Source of the DNA: Cronobacter malonaticus LMG 23826
GTDB lineage: Bacteria > Pseudomonadota > Gammaproteobacteria > Enterobacterales > Enterobacteriaceae
Direction of reading: 5' to 3'
DNA length: 64,000 nucleotides
NCBI RefSeq assembly: GCF_001277215.2
Contig: NZ_CP013940.1
Coordinates: forward strand, 2,542,001-2,606,000
Both the position numbers and the translations under genes were made by a program. Position 1 is the first letter of the stretch; each line of letters begins with the position of its first letter. This document shows, piece by piece, positions 17,901 through 29,555 of the stretch. A model generated the notes under the pieces. That model did not search any database. It saw nothing but the letters and a program-made list of their open reading frames with translations, and was not told the origin of the DNA.

Positions 17901-19537
17901 TCTTTCGCCCTCTTCGGCTGCGGATCCTTTTTCTCTTTCGATTCGAATACCAGCGCGTTGCTCTTCTCATTGAGCGTGCGCAGCACCGGCTGAAGCTCAC
18001 GCAACACCTGATCCAGACGCTGCATATCCGCCACCATTTTGTTATAGGCGGCAGAGCCCGGCTGGAAGCCCTGCATGCTGCGGTTAAGCTCGCGCAGCGT
18101 TTTCTGCATATCTGCCGGCAGTTCCTGCGCCGACTGGCTGGAGGTCAGCTGGTTCAGGTTGTCGAGCGTCGTCTGCAGGCGGCGCATGGTGCGCTGGCTT
18201 TCCGAGAGCGTATTCGTGGCCTGTTCGATCATCGGGTTGAGCGGCAGATTGTTAATTTTATCCAGCGTATCCATCAGACGCTGCTGGATCTGCGCAAGCC
18301 CGCTGCTTACCGTCGGGATCACCGGGTAGCCATTAAAGCTCGCCATATCGGTGACCGGCGGCGCTTTCGGGTAGAAATCGAGATCGACAAAGAGCTGTCC
18401 GGTCACCAGATTGCCGGTTTTCAGCGTCGCACGCAGGCCTTTTTTCAGCAGATCGTGCATATGGCTCTCAATGTTCGGATCCTCGCCAATCTGATTCGCC
18501 AGACGCTCCGGCTCGATGCGTACCAGTACCGGAATACGGTAATCGGTGGTCACCGCCTGATGCAGGCCAGGCACAAAGAACGGCACCTGCGCGACGGTCC
18601 CGAGGCGGATACCGCGAAACTCTACCGGCGCGCCAGGCTGCAGGCCACGAATGGTATCTTTAAAGAACATCAGGTAATCGATATGTTTAGTATAAAGTGA
18701 TTCCTGGATGCTGCGCTGATCGTCATAGAGCGTAAAAGCGGTTTTCTCGGCCACCGGCTGCCCAAGCTCCCAGCCGTCCGGCACGTCAAAACTGACGCCG
18801 CCGCTAAAGAGCGTGCTAAGCGATCCCATCTCCACGCGCATACCGGAGGAACTGAGATCGACTGCGATCCCGCTGTCTTTCCAGAAGCGCACGTTACTGG
18901 TCACCAAGCGATCGTTAGGTGCATTGATGAAAAGCTGATAGCTGATGGAGCGTTTTTGCGGATCAAAGGTGCTGGTTTCCACCGAACCGACGCGATAGCC
19001 GCGGAACAGCACCGGATCGCCCGGGTTAAGTTGCCCGGCTTTGCTGCTGTCGAGGATAACGCGAATCCCTTTCGCGTCCGGCGGTGCCAGCGGCGGCGCG
19101 TCGAGCAGCTTATACGATTCCGGCGCGCTGCCTTTCGAGCCTGGCTGAAGTTCGATATAGGAACCAGATAACAACGTGTTCAGCCCCGTAACGCCCTCAC
19201 GCCCGATTTGCGGCTTAACCACCCAGAAGACGGAATCGCCATACAATAGCTTTTCCATTCCAGGATTCATGCGCGCTTTGATTTCAACATGATGTAAATC
19301 ATCGGTCAGCACCGCGCTTTCCACAACGCCCACATCCACGCTGCGGCTCTTGATGGTGGTTTTCCCCCCTTCAATGCCTTCCGCGTTAGTGGTCATCAGC
19401 GTCACGACAGGTCCCTGGTGGCTGTAGTGATAAAACAAGATCCAGGCGCCGATAAGCGCGGTAATAATCGGGAAGATCCAGACGGGTGACCAGTTCTTCA
19501 CCCGTTTAATCTTCGCTTCCCCGCGTTTATTTTCCAT
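17897..19537 (-). CDS. pqiB: PqiB, periplasm-spanning MCE protein
   Basis: A 546-residue MCE protein that forms a hydrophobic tunnel for phospholipids across the periplasm. An N-terminal transmembrane helix (WSPVWIFPIITALIGAWILF, about residues 16-35) anchors it. Three MCE domains follow, recognisable by repeats such as SRSVDVGVVES, RGYRVGSVETS and RGIRLGTVAQ, then a long C-terminal helical region. Start MENKRGEAK equals the E. coli length; the frame extends upstream inside pqiA. It overlaps the pqiA 3' end by 11 bases. Confidence 0.96.
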   Translation of the reverse strand: MENKRGEAKIKRVKNWSPVWIFPIITALIGAWILFYHYSHQGPVVTLMTTNAEGIEGGKTTIKSRSVDVGVVESAVLTDDLHHVEIKARMNPGMEKLLYGDSVFWVVKPQIGREGVTGLNTLLSGSYIELQPGSKGSAPESYKLLDAPPLAPPDAKGIRVILDSSKAGQLNPGDPVLFRGYRVGSVETSTFDPQKRSISYQLFINAPNDRLVTSNVRFWKDSGIAVDLSSSGMRVEMGSLSTLFSGGVSFDVPDGWELGQPVAEKTAFTLYDDQRSIQESLYTKHIDYLMFFKDTIRGLQPGAPVEFRGIRLGTVAQVPFFVPGLHQAVTTDYRIPVLVRIEPERLANQIGEDPNIESHMHDLLKKGLRATLKTGNLVTGQLFVDLDFYPKAPPVTDMASFNGYPVIPTVSSGLAQIQQRLMDTLDKINNLPLNPMIEQATNTLSESQRTMRRLQTTLDNLNQLTSSQSAQELPADMQKTLRELNRSMQGFQPGSAAYNKMVADMQRLDQVLRELQPVLRTLNEKSNALVFESKEKKDPQPKRAKE

Positions 19538-20795
19538 GTTCGGGTAACTCCTCATAGCTTGAATCAGGCTCACGGTCCCAGGAGAGACGCGGGTCAAAGG
19601 TCATCGCGGCGAACATAGTGATAATCACCACCATCGCAAACATGACCGCTCCCCAGGCCGGATAAATATTCATCAGCGCGCCCATACGAACCAGCGCGGA
19701 CAGCACGGCAATAACAAAAACGTCGATCATCGACCAGCGGCCGACAAACTCCACCACTTCATACATCAGATGCATTCGCTCGCGCTCCTGACGGCCATAG
19801 CCTTTAGCATCAAGGCACAGCCAGCCGAGAGCGATCATCTTAAGCGTCGGCACCATAATACTGGCCAGGAAAATCACCAGCGCCACCGGGTAAGAGCCTT
19901 CATTCCAGATAAGGATCACGCCCGCGATAATGGTGGAAGGCATTCTGTCGCCCAGCAGATCGGTAATCATGATAGGCAACAGATTGGCGGGCAGATAAAG
20001 CATAATGGAGCAGACCAGCAGTGAGACCGTCCACTGAAGACTGTGTTTACGACGCACATGACCATGCGTATGGCAGCGCGGGCAGCGTCCCTCTTCGCCG
20101 GTAAGGATAGCGGTGCAGCACGGGCACGCGCGCAGCCCCTGGCGGATACCGGCAACACCTACTTTCAGTGGCTGAGATACTGTCGGCATCGGCGCGATAT
20201 CATCCCAGAGCCAGCGGCGATCGACGCATTGAAAAGCGCGTAGTTGCAGGATGCAAAAGAGACACCAGGGAATAAAGCTGCTGCCAATGCCGATATCGCC
20301 ATAGGCAATCAGCTTTACGAAGCTCACCAGCACGCCTGCGAGGAAAATTTCCGCCATGCCCCAGCTGCGCAACTGGAACAGCACACGGGCCATCGCGATT
20401 TTCAGTCGCGGCGGCAGCGTGACACGGTTGACCAGCAGAAGGATTGTCACCAGACAGAACGCGGGCACCAACTGCACAAACAGCATGAACAGCGAGCCGA
20501 GGCTCGCGTAGTCTTCATTAAACAGGACGCGCGGGATTTCAAGCAGCGTCACCTCGCTGCTGACGCCCGCCGCTTCCATATTGACGAAGGGAAAAAGATT
20601 GGAGAGCAGCAGCATGAACAGTGCCGCCAGCGCATACGCCGTAGGACGCTGGCGCGGTGCCGCCCACTCAACGACAAGCGTGGTGTCGCAGCGGGGACAA
20701 TGCGCTTTTTGCCCCGGCTTCAGCGCCGGGAGCCTGACCAGAAGATCGCATTGCGGGCAGAGCATATGCTCGCCCGCATGATGACGTTCATGCAT
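19527..20795 (-). CDS. pqiA: PqiA, inner-membrane protein of the Pqi system
   Basis: A 422-residue inner-membrane protein (E. coli 417) made of two PqiA domains. Each starts with a zinc-ribbon-like double CxxC (CPQC/CPRC near residues 13-37; CPCC/CPRC near 228-250) followed by four transmembrane segments. It partners PqiB and is induced by paraquat through SoxRS in E. coli. Start at 20795 (MHERHHAGEHMLCPQCD) by homology; 16 bases separate it from uup. Confidence 0.94.
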   Translation of the reverse strand: MHERHHAGEHMLCPQCDLLVRLPALKPGQKAHCPRCDTTLVVEWAAPRQRPTAYALAALFMLLLSNLFPFVNMEAAGVSSEVTLLEIPRVLFNEDYASLGSLFMLFVQLVPAFCLVTILLLVNRVTLPPRLKIAMARVLFQLRSWGMAEIFLAGVLVSFVKLIAYGDIGIGSSFIPWCLFCILQLRAFQCVDRRWLWDDIAPMPTVSQPLKVGVAGIRQGLRACPCCTAILTGEEGRCPRCHTHGHVRRKHSLQWTVSLLVCSIMLYLPANLLPIMITDLLGDRMPSTIIAGVILIWNEGSYPVALVIFLASIMVPTLKMIALGWLCLDAKGYGRQERERMHLMYEVVEFVGRWSMIDVFVIAVLSALVRMGALMNIYPAWGAVMFAMVVIITMFAAMTFDPRLSWDREPDSSYEELPEHGK

Positions 20796-20811
20796 GCGGG
20801 TTCCTGAATAA

Positions 20812-22716
20812 TCAGCCGTTTTTAAGTGATTCAAGATATTCCCAGCGCTCAAACGCTTCTTCCAGTGCCGCTTCGGCAGCGCTCAGCTGCGCAAGCACAT
20901 CCTGCGTTACGTCGTGAGGCTGGTTAAAGAACGACGCATCGCTGACTTTCGCCTGCAATGCCTCAAGCTCTGCCTCCAGCGTCTCAAGACGGGCGGGCAA
21001 CTGCTCCAGTTCGCGCTGCAAGTTATAGCTTAGTTTGTTGCTGCCTCGTTTGACAGTTTCTGCCTTCGACTCCGCCACAGGCTCCGCTTTCTTCGCGACC
21101 GGCTGCTGCATCGCGCGCGACGAGGCCTGCTGGCCGCGCGCATCGTGATAGCCGCCAACGTACTGGCCAATCCGGCCTTCGCCTTCGAAAATCCAGCATT
21201 CGGTCACGGTGTTGTCCACAAACTGACGGTCGTGGCTCACCAGCAGCACAGTGCCCTGATAGCTGTCGATAAGCTCTTCCAGCAGCTCCAGCGTTTCGAC
21301 GTCGAGGTCGTTGGTCGGTTCATCGAGGATCAGCAGGTTGCTGGGTTTGAGGAACAGACGCGCCAGCAGCAGGCGGTTACGTTCACCGCCGGAGAGCGCG
21401 CGCACCGGCGTCATAGCGCGCTTCGGATGGAACAGAAAGTCCTGCAGATAGCCGAGCACGTGGCGCGGCTTACCATTGACCATTACTTCCTGTTTGCCTT
21501 CGGCCAGGTTGTCCATCACCGTGCGTTCCGGGTCGAGTTCCGCACGGTGCTGGTCGAAATACGCCACTTCCAGTTTGGTGCCGCAATGCACGCGGCCGCT
21601 GTCGGCTTTCAGCTGGCCGAGCATCAGTTTGAGTAGCGTAGTTTTACCGCAGCCGTTTGGCCCCACCAGCGCGATTTTATCGCCGCGCTGTACCTGGGCG
21701 GAAAAGTCTTTCACCAGCACTTTCTCGCCGACACGGTAATTGACGTTCTCCATCTCAAAGACGATTTTGCCGGAGCGGGTCGCCTCTTCCACCTGCATCT
21801 TCGCGCTGCCCATTACTTCACGGCGTTCGCCGCGTTCGCGACGCATCGCCTTCAGCGCGCGCACGCGGCCCTCGTTACGGGTACGACGCGCTTTGATGCC
21901 CTGGCGGATCCACACCTCTTCCTGCGCCAGCTTGCGGTCGAATTCCGCGTTTTGCAGCTCTTCGACGCGCAGCGCTTCTTCTTTCGCGACCAGATATTTG
22001 TCGTAATCACCCGGGTACGACACCAGCTTGCCGCGGTCGAGGTCAACGATGCGCGTCGCCATGTTGCGGATAAACGAACGGTCGTGCGAGATAAATACGA
22101 TGCTACCGGAGAACGATTTCAGGAAAGTTTCCAGCCAGTCAATGGTCTCGATATCCAGATGGTTGGTTGGCTCATCGAGCAGCAGCACGCGCGGCGCGCT
22201 GACCAGCGCCCGGCCCAGCGCCGCTTTACGCAGCCAGCCGCCGGAGAGCGACGCGAGCGGCGTGTCGGCATCCAGCTCCAGCTGCGCCAGCACTTCCGTA
22301 ATGCGGTTTTCGAGCTGCCACAAATCGTGGTGCTCCAGCATCTCCTGCACTTTCGCCAGTTCTGACAGGTTTTTCTCGCTCGGATCGGTCATGACCAGGT
22401 GCGAAATCTGGTGATAGCGCTTCAGGTATTCGGCCTGTTCCGCCACGCCTTCGGCGACGAAATCGTAAACGGTGCCCGCAACGTTACGCGGCGGATCCTG
22501 TTGCAGACGCGCAACGACCAGATCCTGTTCATAGACAATGCGACCATCGTCCAGCGGCAGCTCATGGTTGAGGATTTTCATCAGGGTCGATTTACCGGCC
22601 CCGTTGCGTCCTACCAGACAGACACGCTCATTTTCTTCGATATGCAGTTCGGCATTATCGAGCAGGGGCGCGTCGCTGAATGAGAGCCAGGCGCCATGCA
22701 TACTGATTAACGACAT
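20812..22716 (-). CDS. uup: Uup, ABC-F family ATPase
   Basis: A 634-residue soluble ABC-F protein with two ATPase domains. Walker A motifs are GRNGAGKST (residues 36-44) and GPNGCGKTT, with signatures LSGGWLRK and LSGGERNR, and Walker B LLLDEPTNHLD and LILDEPTNDLD. A C-terminal coiled-coil follows (LQRELEQLPARLETLEAELE). ABC-F proteins act on ribosomes; Uup also limits precise transposon excision and binds branched DNA. It lies 6 bases after rlmKL and just before pqiA. Confidence 0.96.
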   Translation of the reverse strand: MSLISMHGAWLSFSDAPLLDNAELHIEENERVCLVGRNGAGKSTLMKILNHELPLDDGRIVYEQDLVVARLQQDPPRNVAGTVYDFVAEGVAEQAEYLKRYHQISHLVMTDPSEKNLSELAKVQEMLEHHDLWQLENRITEVLAQLELDADTPLASLSGGWLRKAALGRALVSAPRVLLLDEPTNHLDIETIDWLETFLKSFSGSIVFISHDRSFIRNMATRIVDLDRGKLVSYPGDYDKYLVAKEEALRVEELQNAEFDRKLAQEEVWIRQGIKARRTRNEGRVRALKAMRRERGERREVMGSAKMQVEEATRSGKIVFEMENVNYRVGEKVLVKDFSAQVQRGDKIALVGPNGCGKTTLLKLMLGQLKADSGRVHCGTKLEVAYFDQHRAELDPERTVMDNLAEGKQEVMVNGKPRHVLGYLQDFLFHPKRAMTPVRALSGGERNRLLLARLFLKPSNLLILDEPTNDLDVETLELLEELIDSYQGTVLLVSHDRQFVDNTVTECWIFEGEGRIGQYVGGYHDARGQQASSRAMQQPVAKKAEPVAESKAETVKRGSNKLSYNLQRELEQLPARLETLEAELEALQAKVSDASFFNQPHDVTQDVLAQLSAAEAALEEAFERWEYLESLKNG

Positions 22717-22722
22717 AATGCT

Positions 22723-24849
<2,127 letters not shown>

Positions 24850-24942
24850 TCAGTAAAAAGAAAATAGTGGCGCATTATAGCCAATCCCGCACGCATGTCA
24901 TAAAGTTGCCCTTCTATTTCTTATGCCGGGAGGGCATACGCC

Positions 24943-26049
24943 ATGGTTTTATCGCAGCTTTTTATTCATCCGGTGAAATCGATGCGTGGGTTGCAGGTCT
25001 CCCACGCGCTGGCGGATGTCAGCGGCCTGACATTTGACCGCGCGTTTATGGTGACGGAAACCGATGGCACCTTTATTACCGCGCGCCAGTATCCGCAAAT
25101 GGTGCTTTTCACGCCCGCGCTGCTGCCGGACGGGCTGCACCTCACCGCGCCGGACGGCAGCAGCGCAGCCATTCGCTTCAATGACTTCGCCACGCTTCCC
25201 GCGCCGACGGAAGTCTGGGGCAATCATTTCACCGCGCTTATCGCGCCCGAAAGCGTTAACCAGTGGCTGAGCGGCTTTTTTGGCCGCGATGTGCAACTGC
25301 GCTGGGTCGGCCCGTCGCTTACGCGCCGCGTAAAACTTCATCCCGGGGTACCGCTCGGTTTTGCCGATGGCTTTCCATATCTGCTCGCTAATGAAGCCTC
25401 GCTGCGCGATCTGCAAAAACGCTGCCCGGCGGGTGTAACGATGAATCAGTTCCGCCCGAATCTGGTTGTGACCGGCGTTGAGGCCTGGGCTGAAGATACC
25501 TGGAAAGTGATTCGCATTGGCGACGTGGTGTTTGATGTCGCCAAACCGTGCAGCCGCTGCGTTTTCACTACCGTCAGCCCCGAGCGCGGACGCAAACATC
25601 CGAGCGGCGAGCCGCTCGCGACGCTGCAAAAATTCCGCACGGCGCTGGATAACGGCGATGTCGATTTCGGCCAGAATCTCATTGCCCGCAACAGCGGCGT
25701 GATCCGCGCAGGCGATCGCGTTGAAGTCCTTTCGACCGGCCCGGCACGACTCTATGGCGCAGGTGAAGTGGAAGAGAGCGTGATGCCTGCGGCAAACGCA
25801 GCAGCGAAGGTTTCAGTCGAATGGGAAGGCAAAAGCTTTAGCGGAAATAATCAGCAGGTTGTGCTCGAGCAGCTTGAACAGCAGGGCATTCGTGTGCCCT
25901 ACTCCTGTCGCGCCGGGATTTGCGGCAGCTGCCGCGTGACGCTGCTGGAAGGGGAAGTTACGCCATTGAAGAAAAGCGCGCTCAGCGATGACGGCACGTT
26001 CTTAAGCTGTAGCTGCGTGCCGGCAGGCCCGATACGGCTCGCGCGTTAA
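24943..26049 (+). CDS. ycbX: YcbX, MOSC and 2Fe-2S protein for N-hydroxylated base reduction
   Basis: A 368-residue protein (E. coli 369) with an N-terminal MOSC beta-barrel, a MOSC domain with the likely molybdenum-ligand Cys in [10 protein letters not shown], and a C-terminal plant-type ferredoxin domain with the cluster motif CRAGICGSC plus a later SCSC. In E. coli it detoxifies 6-hydroxylaminopurine with reductant from CysJ. Its stop overlaps the convergent zapC end by four bases. Confidence 0.93.
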   Translation: MVLSQLFIHPVKSMRGLQVSHALADVSGLTFDRAFMVTETDGTFITARQYPQMVLFTPALLPDGLHLTAPDGSSAAIRFNDFATLPAPTEVWGNHFTALIAPESVNQWLSGFFGRDVQLRWVGPSLTRRVKLHPGVPLGFADGFPYLLANEASLRDLQKRCPAGVTMNQFRPNLVVTGVEAWAEDTWKVIRIGDVVFDVAKPCSRCVFTTVSPERGRKHPSGEPLATLQKFRTALDNGDVDFGQNLIARNSGVIRAGDRVEVLSTGPARLYGAGEVEESVMPAANAAAKVSVEWEGKSFSGNNQQVVLEQLEQQGIRVPYSCRAGICGSCRVTLLEGEVTPLKKSALSDDGTFLSCSCVPAGPIRLAR

Positions 26050-26591
26050 ACCGCCTGATCAAGGCTCAGATGCGGGGCGCTCGCCAGCGGTTTGAGCCTG
26101 TCATTCATCACTTTAATCGCATCACCCAGTTGCATCGCGCGGCCCGCGAGCGTCAACGCAGGCTGCGCCAGCAGACAAAGCGTCGCGTTATCACCAGGCT
26201 CGACCACCAGAAGGCAGACCGCTTCGCCGCTGTCGCTCAGCCATACGCAGGCGGCATCACCACAGCTCGGCGACCATTCGGCGGCGTCGTGGGTTAAGAA
26301 ATGCCAGCTTTTCGGCATCTGGGGTTTCAGGAAGCGGATAGCGACGAGGGCGTTCAGCACCAGTTCAGCGCGCTGTTCAGCGGCGAGAGGAAGTTCACGG
26401 CATTTTTCATCGAAGGAGAACCAGAGCGCGGCGTCATCAACGCAGAATCCCGAAGGATCGAACGCGTCAGGCGTCAACATTTTGCGGGCAAAACGCGAGC
26501 GAAACAGCATGCCGTTGGCCAGATCGAGCATCATACGGTCGTGCTCGTTATCATAATACCAGCGCCAGTTATCGTCCGGCTTTATACGCAT
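26046..26591 (-). CDS. zapC: ZapC, FtsZ-ring stabilising protein
   Basis: A 181-residue cytosolic divisome protein (E. coli 180) that binds and bundles FtsZ. The N-terminus [20 protein letters not shown] and the block [15 protein letters not shown] are nearly invariant. Two ATGs are adjacent; the second (26591) is preferred because a G-rich ribosome site ends only two bases before the first but five before the second. It is downstream of pyrD, behind a terminator-like hairpin. Confidence 0.94.
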   Translation of the reverse strand: MRIKPDDNWRWYYDNEHDRMMLDLANGMLFRSRFARKMLTPDAFDPSGFCVDDAALWFSFDEKCRELPLAAEQRAELVLNALVAIRFLKPQMPKSWHFLTHDAAEWSPSCGDAACVWLSDSGEAVCLLVVEPGDNATLCLLAQPALTLAGRAMQLGDAIKVMNDRLKPLASAPHLSLDQAV

Positions 26592-26705
26592 CATTACCCC
26601 CCACCACGCTGAAACTCAAAATTATTTCCCTTATTTTGCCGCTTCGTTTATTCCCTCAATAATCTAAGACTATGACGTTTAAATTAGCAACAACCGCGGA
26701 ATATA

Positions 26706-26736
26706 AAACAACCAGGGCTGAAAATAAAGCCCTGGC
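26706..26736 (-). terminator. terminator hairpin after pyrD
   Basis: An 8-bp perfect stem CCAGGGCT/AGCCCTGG with an 8-base loop is followed on the minus strand by TTGTTTTAT. It separates pyrD from zapC. Confidence 0.75.
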
Positions 26737-26756
26737 CGTCTCAGATAAGGAAATGC

Positions 26757-27767
26757 TTAAAGATGGGTCACAATTTCTTTTACAAGCGGCGGGCCTTTAA
26801 AAATAAAGCCGGAATAGATCTGAATAAGCGAAGCGCCAGCCGCCATTTTTTCCCGCGCGGCAATAACGGAATCAATACCGCCGACGCCGATAATCGGCAG
26901 GCGTCCTTGCAGCTCCTGGCTTAACAGGCGAATGATTTCCGTACTTTTTAATTGCAGAGGACGGCCGCTTAATCCGCCCGTTTCATCGCAATATTTCATA
27001 CCCTGCACCAGGCTGCGATCGAGCGTCGTATTGGTTGCAATAACCCCATCAATATTATGACGCACCAGGCTATCGGCCACCTGGATCAATTCCTCAAGAG
27101 AAAGATCCGGCGCGATCTTTACCGCCACGGGTACATATTTATGGTGCTTTTGCGACAGCAATTGCTGCTGATTTTTAATGGCGACGAGAAGATCGTCCAG
27201 CGCCTCGCCATATTGCAGCGAGCGCAAACCCGGCGTATTGGGTGACGAGATATTAATCGCGATATACCCGGCGTAGGGGAAGACTTTTTCCATACAGATC
27301 AGATAGTCATCTTTACCCTGTTCTACCGGCGTGTCTTTATTTTTGCCGATATTAATGCCGAGCACGCCGTCAAAATGCGCTTTTTTGACGTTCTCCACCA
27401 GGTTATCCACGCCGAGATTATTAAAGCCCATGCGGTTAATCAGCCCTTCTGCTTCGACCAGGCGGAACAGACGCGGCTTGTCGTTGCCCGGCTGCGGGCG
27501 CGGCGTCACGGTGCCGATTTCCACCGATCCAAAGCCCATCGCGCCAAGGGCGTCAATGCACTCGCCGTTTTTATCAAGGCCCGCAGCAAGCCCCAGCGGG
27601 TTTTTAAACGTCAGCCCCATGCAGGTCACCGGTTTAGACGGCACTTTCTGGCGCAGCAGCGCTTCAAGAGGTGTGCCGGTAATGCGGCGCATTTGCTGGA
27701 AGGTCAATTCGTGAGCGCGCTCGGGGTCGAGCTGAAAAAGGGCTTTTCGAACGAAGGGGTAGTACAT
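26757..27767 (-). CDS. pyrD: PyrD, dihydroorotate dehydrogenase (quinone)
   Basis: A class 2, membrane-associated flavoenzyme that oxidises dihydroorotate to orotate with quinone in pyrimidine synthesis. The 336-residue product equals E. coli PyrD. The N-terminal helix [16 protein letters not shown] is the membrane-docking part, catalytic Ser175 sits in [10 protein letters not shown], and the FMN-binding GVGGIDS follows near the C-terminus. Start chosen by family; the frame extends 27 bases upstream. Its leader hairpin and an upstream PurR box point to control by pyrimidines and purines. Confidence 0.97.
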   Translation of the reverse strand: MYYPFVRKALFQLDPERAHELTFQQMRRITGTPLEALLRQKVPSKPVTCMGLTFKNPLGLAAGLDKNGECIDALGAMGFGSVEIGTVTPRPQPGNDKPRLFRLVEAEGLINRMGFNNLGVDNLVENVKKAHFDGVLGINIGKNKDTPVEQGKDDYLICMEKVFPYAGYIAINISSPNTPGLRSLQYGEALDDLLVAIKNQQQLLSQKHHKYVPVAVKIAPDLSLEELIQVADSLVRHNIDGVIATNTTLDRSLVQGMKYCDETGGLSGRPLQLKSTEIIRLLSQELQGRLPIIGVGGIDSVIAAREKMAAGASLIQIYSGFIFKGPPLVKEIVTHL

Positions 27768-27772
27768 GAACT

Positions 27773-27811
27773 CTCCTGGATTCCCGGTGTGCAAACCGGG
27801 GCGCTATTATC
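27773..27811 (-). promoter_or_regulatory. pyrD promoter end and CTP-sensing leader hairpin
   Basis: On the minus strand a -10 GATAAT (27806-27811) lies 17 bases from a -35-like TTCCCT, and initiation would fall in the tract CCCCGG (27796-27801). A transcript starting on C can form the hairpin CCCGGT/ACCGGG (27783-27788 with 27795-27800) just before the ribosome site AGGAG; one starting on G cannot close it. This is the start-site-switching control known for enterobacterial pyrC and pyrD. Confidence 0.8.
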
Positions 27812-27862
27812 TGCGATCCGCTTCACAAAGGGAATTGACCTGCGGCAAAAAAGGCCGTGTGA

Positions 27863-27878
27863 AAGCAAACGTTTTCTT
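27863..27878. promoter_or_regulatory. PurR-type operator upstream of pyrD
   Basis: AAGCAAACGTTTTCTT matches the PurR consensus ACGCAAACGTTTGCGT at 13 of 16 positions. It lies upstream of the pyrD -35, where E. coli pyrD also has a PurR site. Confidence 0.75.
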
Positions 27879-28015
27879 TTTAGCGTCGTTTTATGCATTT
27901 TTCAGCAAAGCATCGCCACTATTTTTAGTTTCTCAAGGCCAGCCCCTCTGCCACTATCCTCTCATATTGTTATTAATGTTAATGAAAACCATTATTTTGG
28001 TTATAAGGAGGTGGT

Positions 28016-28591
28016 ATGCGGGTTATTACTCTGGCGGGAAGCCCACGCTTTCCTTCACGCTCCAGCGCCCTGCTCTCGTATCTCGCAGGCGAGCTTACCC
28101 GACTGGATGTCGAGATCTGTCACTGGCATATCCAGAATTTCGCGCCAGAAGATTTACTCTACGCCCGCTTCGACAGCCCGGCGCTCCTGACGCTGATTGA
28201 ACAGCTTCAGCAGGCCGACGGCGTCATCATCGCCACCCCCATCTATAAGGCCTCGTTTTCCGGCGCGCTGAAGACGCTGCTCGATCTCCTGCCCGAACGG
28301 GCGCTGGAGAAAAAAGTCGTGTTGCCGGTCGCGACCGGGGGTTCGGCCGGCCATCTGCTGGCGCTGGATTACGCGCTTAAACCTGTGCTTAACGCCCTGA
28401 AAGCGCAGGAGATCCTGCATGGTGTCTTCGCTGACGACACGCAAGTGCTGGATTACCACCATCAGCCGCGCTTTTCCCCGCAGCTACAAACGCGTCTTGA
28501 CGATGCCCTCGACACTTTCTGGCAGGCGCTGACCCGCCGCCATCTGGCAACCCCTGCGCCGCAGTTCACAAGGAGAACGTTACATGCTTAA
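28016..28591 (+). CDS. ssuE: SsuE, NADPH-dependent FMN reductase of sulfonate use
   Basis: Supplies reduced FMN to the SsuD monooxygenase. The 191-residue flavodoxin-like product equals E. coli SsuE. It has the N-terminal nucleotide-binding loop LAGSPRFPSRSS and the block PIYKASFSGALKTLLDLLP. A very strong ribosome site GGAGGTGG precedes the ATG. First gene of ssuEADCB, which in E. coli is switched on by Cbl under sulfur limitation; the A-T rich stretch 27960-28015 is the likely promoter. Confidence 0.96.
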   Translation: MRVITLAGSPRFPSRSSALLSYLAGELTRLDVEICHWHIQNFAPEDLLYARFDSPALLTLIEQLQQADGVIIATPIYKASFSGALKTLLDLLPERALEKKVVLPVATGGSAGHLLALDYALKPVLNALKAQEILHGVFADDTQVLDYHHQPRFSPQLQTRLDDALDTFWQALTRRHLATPAPQFTRRTLHA

Positions 28592-29555
28592 TCTTTTGCG
28601 TCGTCACGCCGCACCACTGCTGGCAGCCAGCCTCGCGCTTTTTGCCGCAGGCGCCAGCGCCGCCGAGCCGCAGCCGGAGGCGCTGCGCATCGGCTATCAG
28701 AAAGGCTCTGTGAGCATGGTGCTGGCGAAAAGCCATCATCTGCTTGAGGAGCGTTACCCGAACACCAAAATCACCTGGGTGGAATTCCCGGCGGGCCCGC
28801 AGCTGCTTGAAGCGCTCAATGTCGGCAGCATCGATCTCGGCAGTACCGGCGACATTCCGCCGATCTTCGCTCAGGCGGCGGGCGCCGATCTGGTCTATGT
28901 CGGCAGCGAGCCGCCGAAACCGAAAGCCGAGGTGTTGCTGGTGGCGGAAAACAGCCCGATTAAAAGCGTCGTCGACCTGAAAGGCCATAAGGTCGCGTTC
29001 CAGAAAGGCTCCAGCTCGCACAATCTGCTGCTGCGCGCGTTGCAAAAAGCCGGCCTGAAATTTACCGATATTCAGCCGGTCTATCTCACGCCCGCCGATG
29101 CGCGCGCCGCGTTTACGCAGGGTAACGTCGACGCCTGGGCCATCTGGGACCCGTACTACTCCGCCGCGCTCATTCAGGGCGGCGTGCGGGTGCTGACCGA
29201 CGGCACCGATCTCGATCTCACCGGATCGTTCTACCTCGCCTCGCGCCCCTATGCCGAAAAATATGGTCAGTTCCTGACAGGCGTGCTGGAGAGCTTCAGC
29301 GAAGCGGACGCCCTGACGCGCAGCCAGCGCAAAGAGAGCGTGAAACTGTTCGCGCAAAGCATCGGGCTGCCGGAGCCGGTCATTGAGCTCTATTTCGATC
29401 ACCGCCCGCCGACGCGTATCACGCCCGTGAATGAAGAGACGGCCGTGCGCCAACAGCACACCGCCGATCTGTTTTATGACAACCATCTGGTCCCGAAAAA
29501 AGTCGATATCCGCAGCCGCATCTGGTCCGGCGCTACTGAAGGAGCGAAATCATGA
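28584..29555 (+). CDS. ssuA: SsuA, periplasmic aliphatic-sulfonate-binding protein
   Basis: The solute-binding component of the sulfonate ABC importer. The 323-residue product has a Sec signal peptide ending ASA near residue 24. Mature protein features include [42 protein letters not shown] and [13 protein letters not shown], typical of the SsuA/NitT family. It overlaps ssuE by eight bases, giving tight translational coupling. Confidence 0.96.
   Translation: MLNLLRRHAAPLLAASLALFAAGASAAEPQPEALRIGYQKGSVSMVLAKSHHLLEERYPNTKITWVEFPAGPQLLEALNVGSIDLGSTGDIPPIFAQAAGADLVYVGSEPPKPKAEVLLVAENSPIKSVVDLKGHKVAFQKGSSSHNLLLRALQKAGLKFTDIQPVYLTPADARAAFTQGNVDAWAIWDPYYSAALIQGGVRVLTDGTDLDLTGSFYLASRPYAEKYGQFLTGVLESFSEADALTRSQRKESVKLFAQSIGLPEPVIELYFDHRPPTRITPVNEETAVRQQHTADLFYDNHLVPKKVDIRSRIWSGATEGAKS

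Noticed and set aside
20043..20243. Small plus-strand frame opposite pqiA
   Set aside because: Antisense to pqiA with no ribosome site and no homology.
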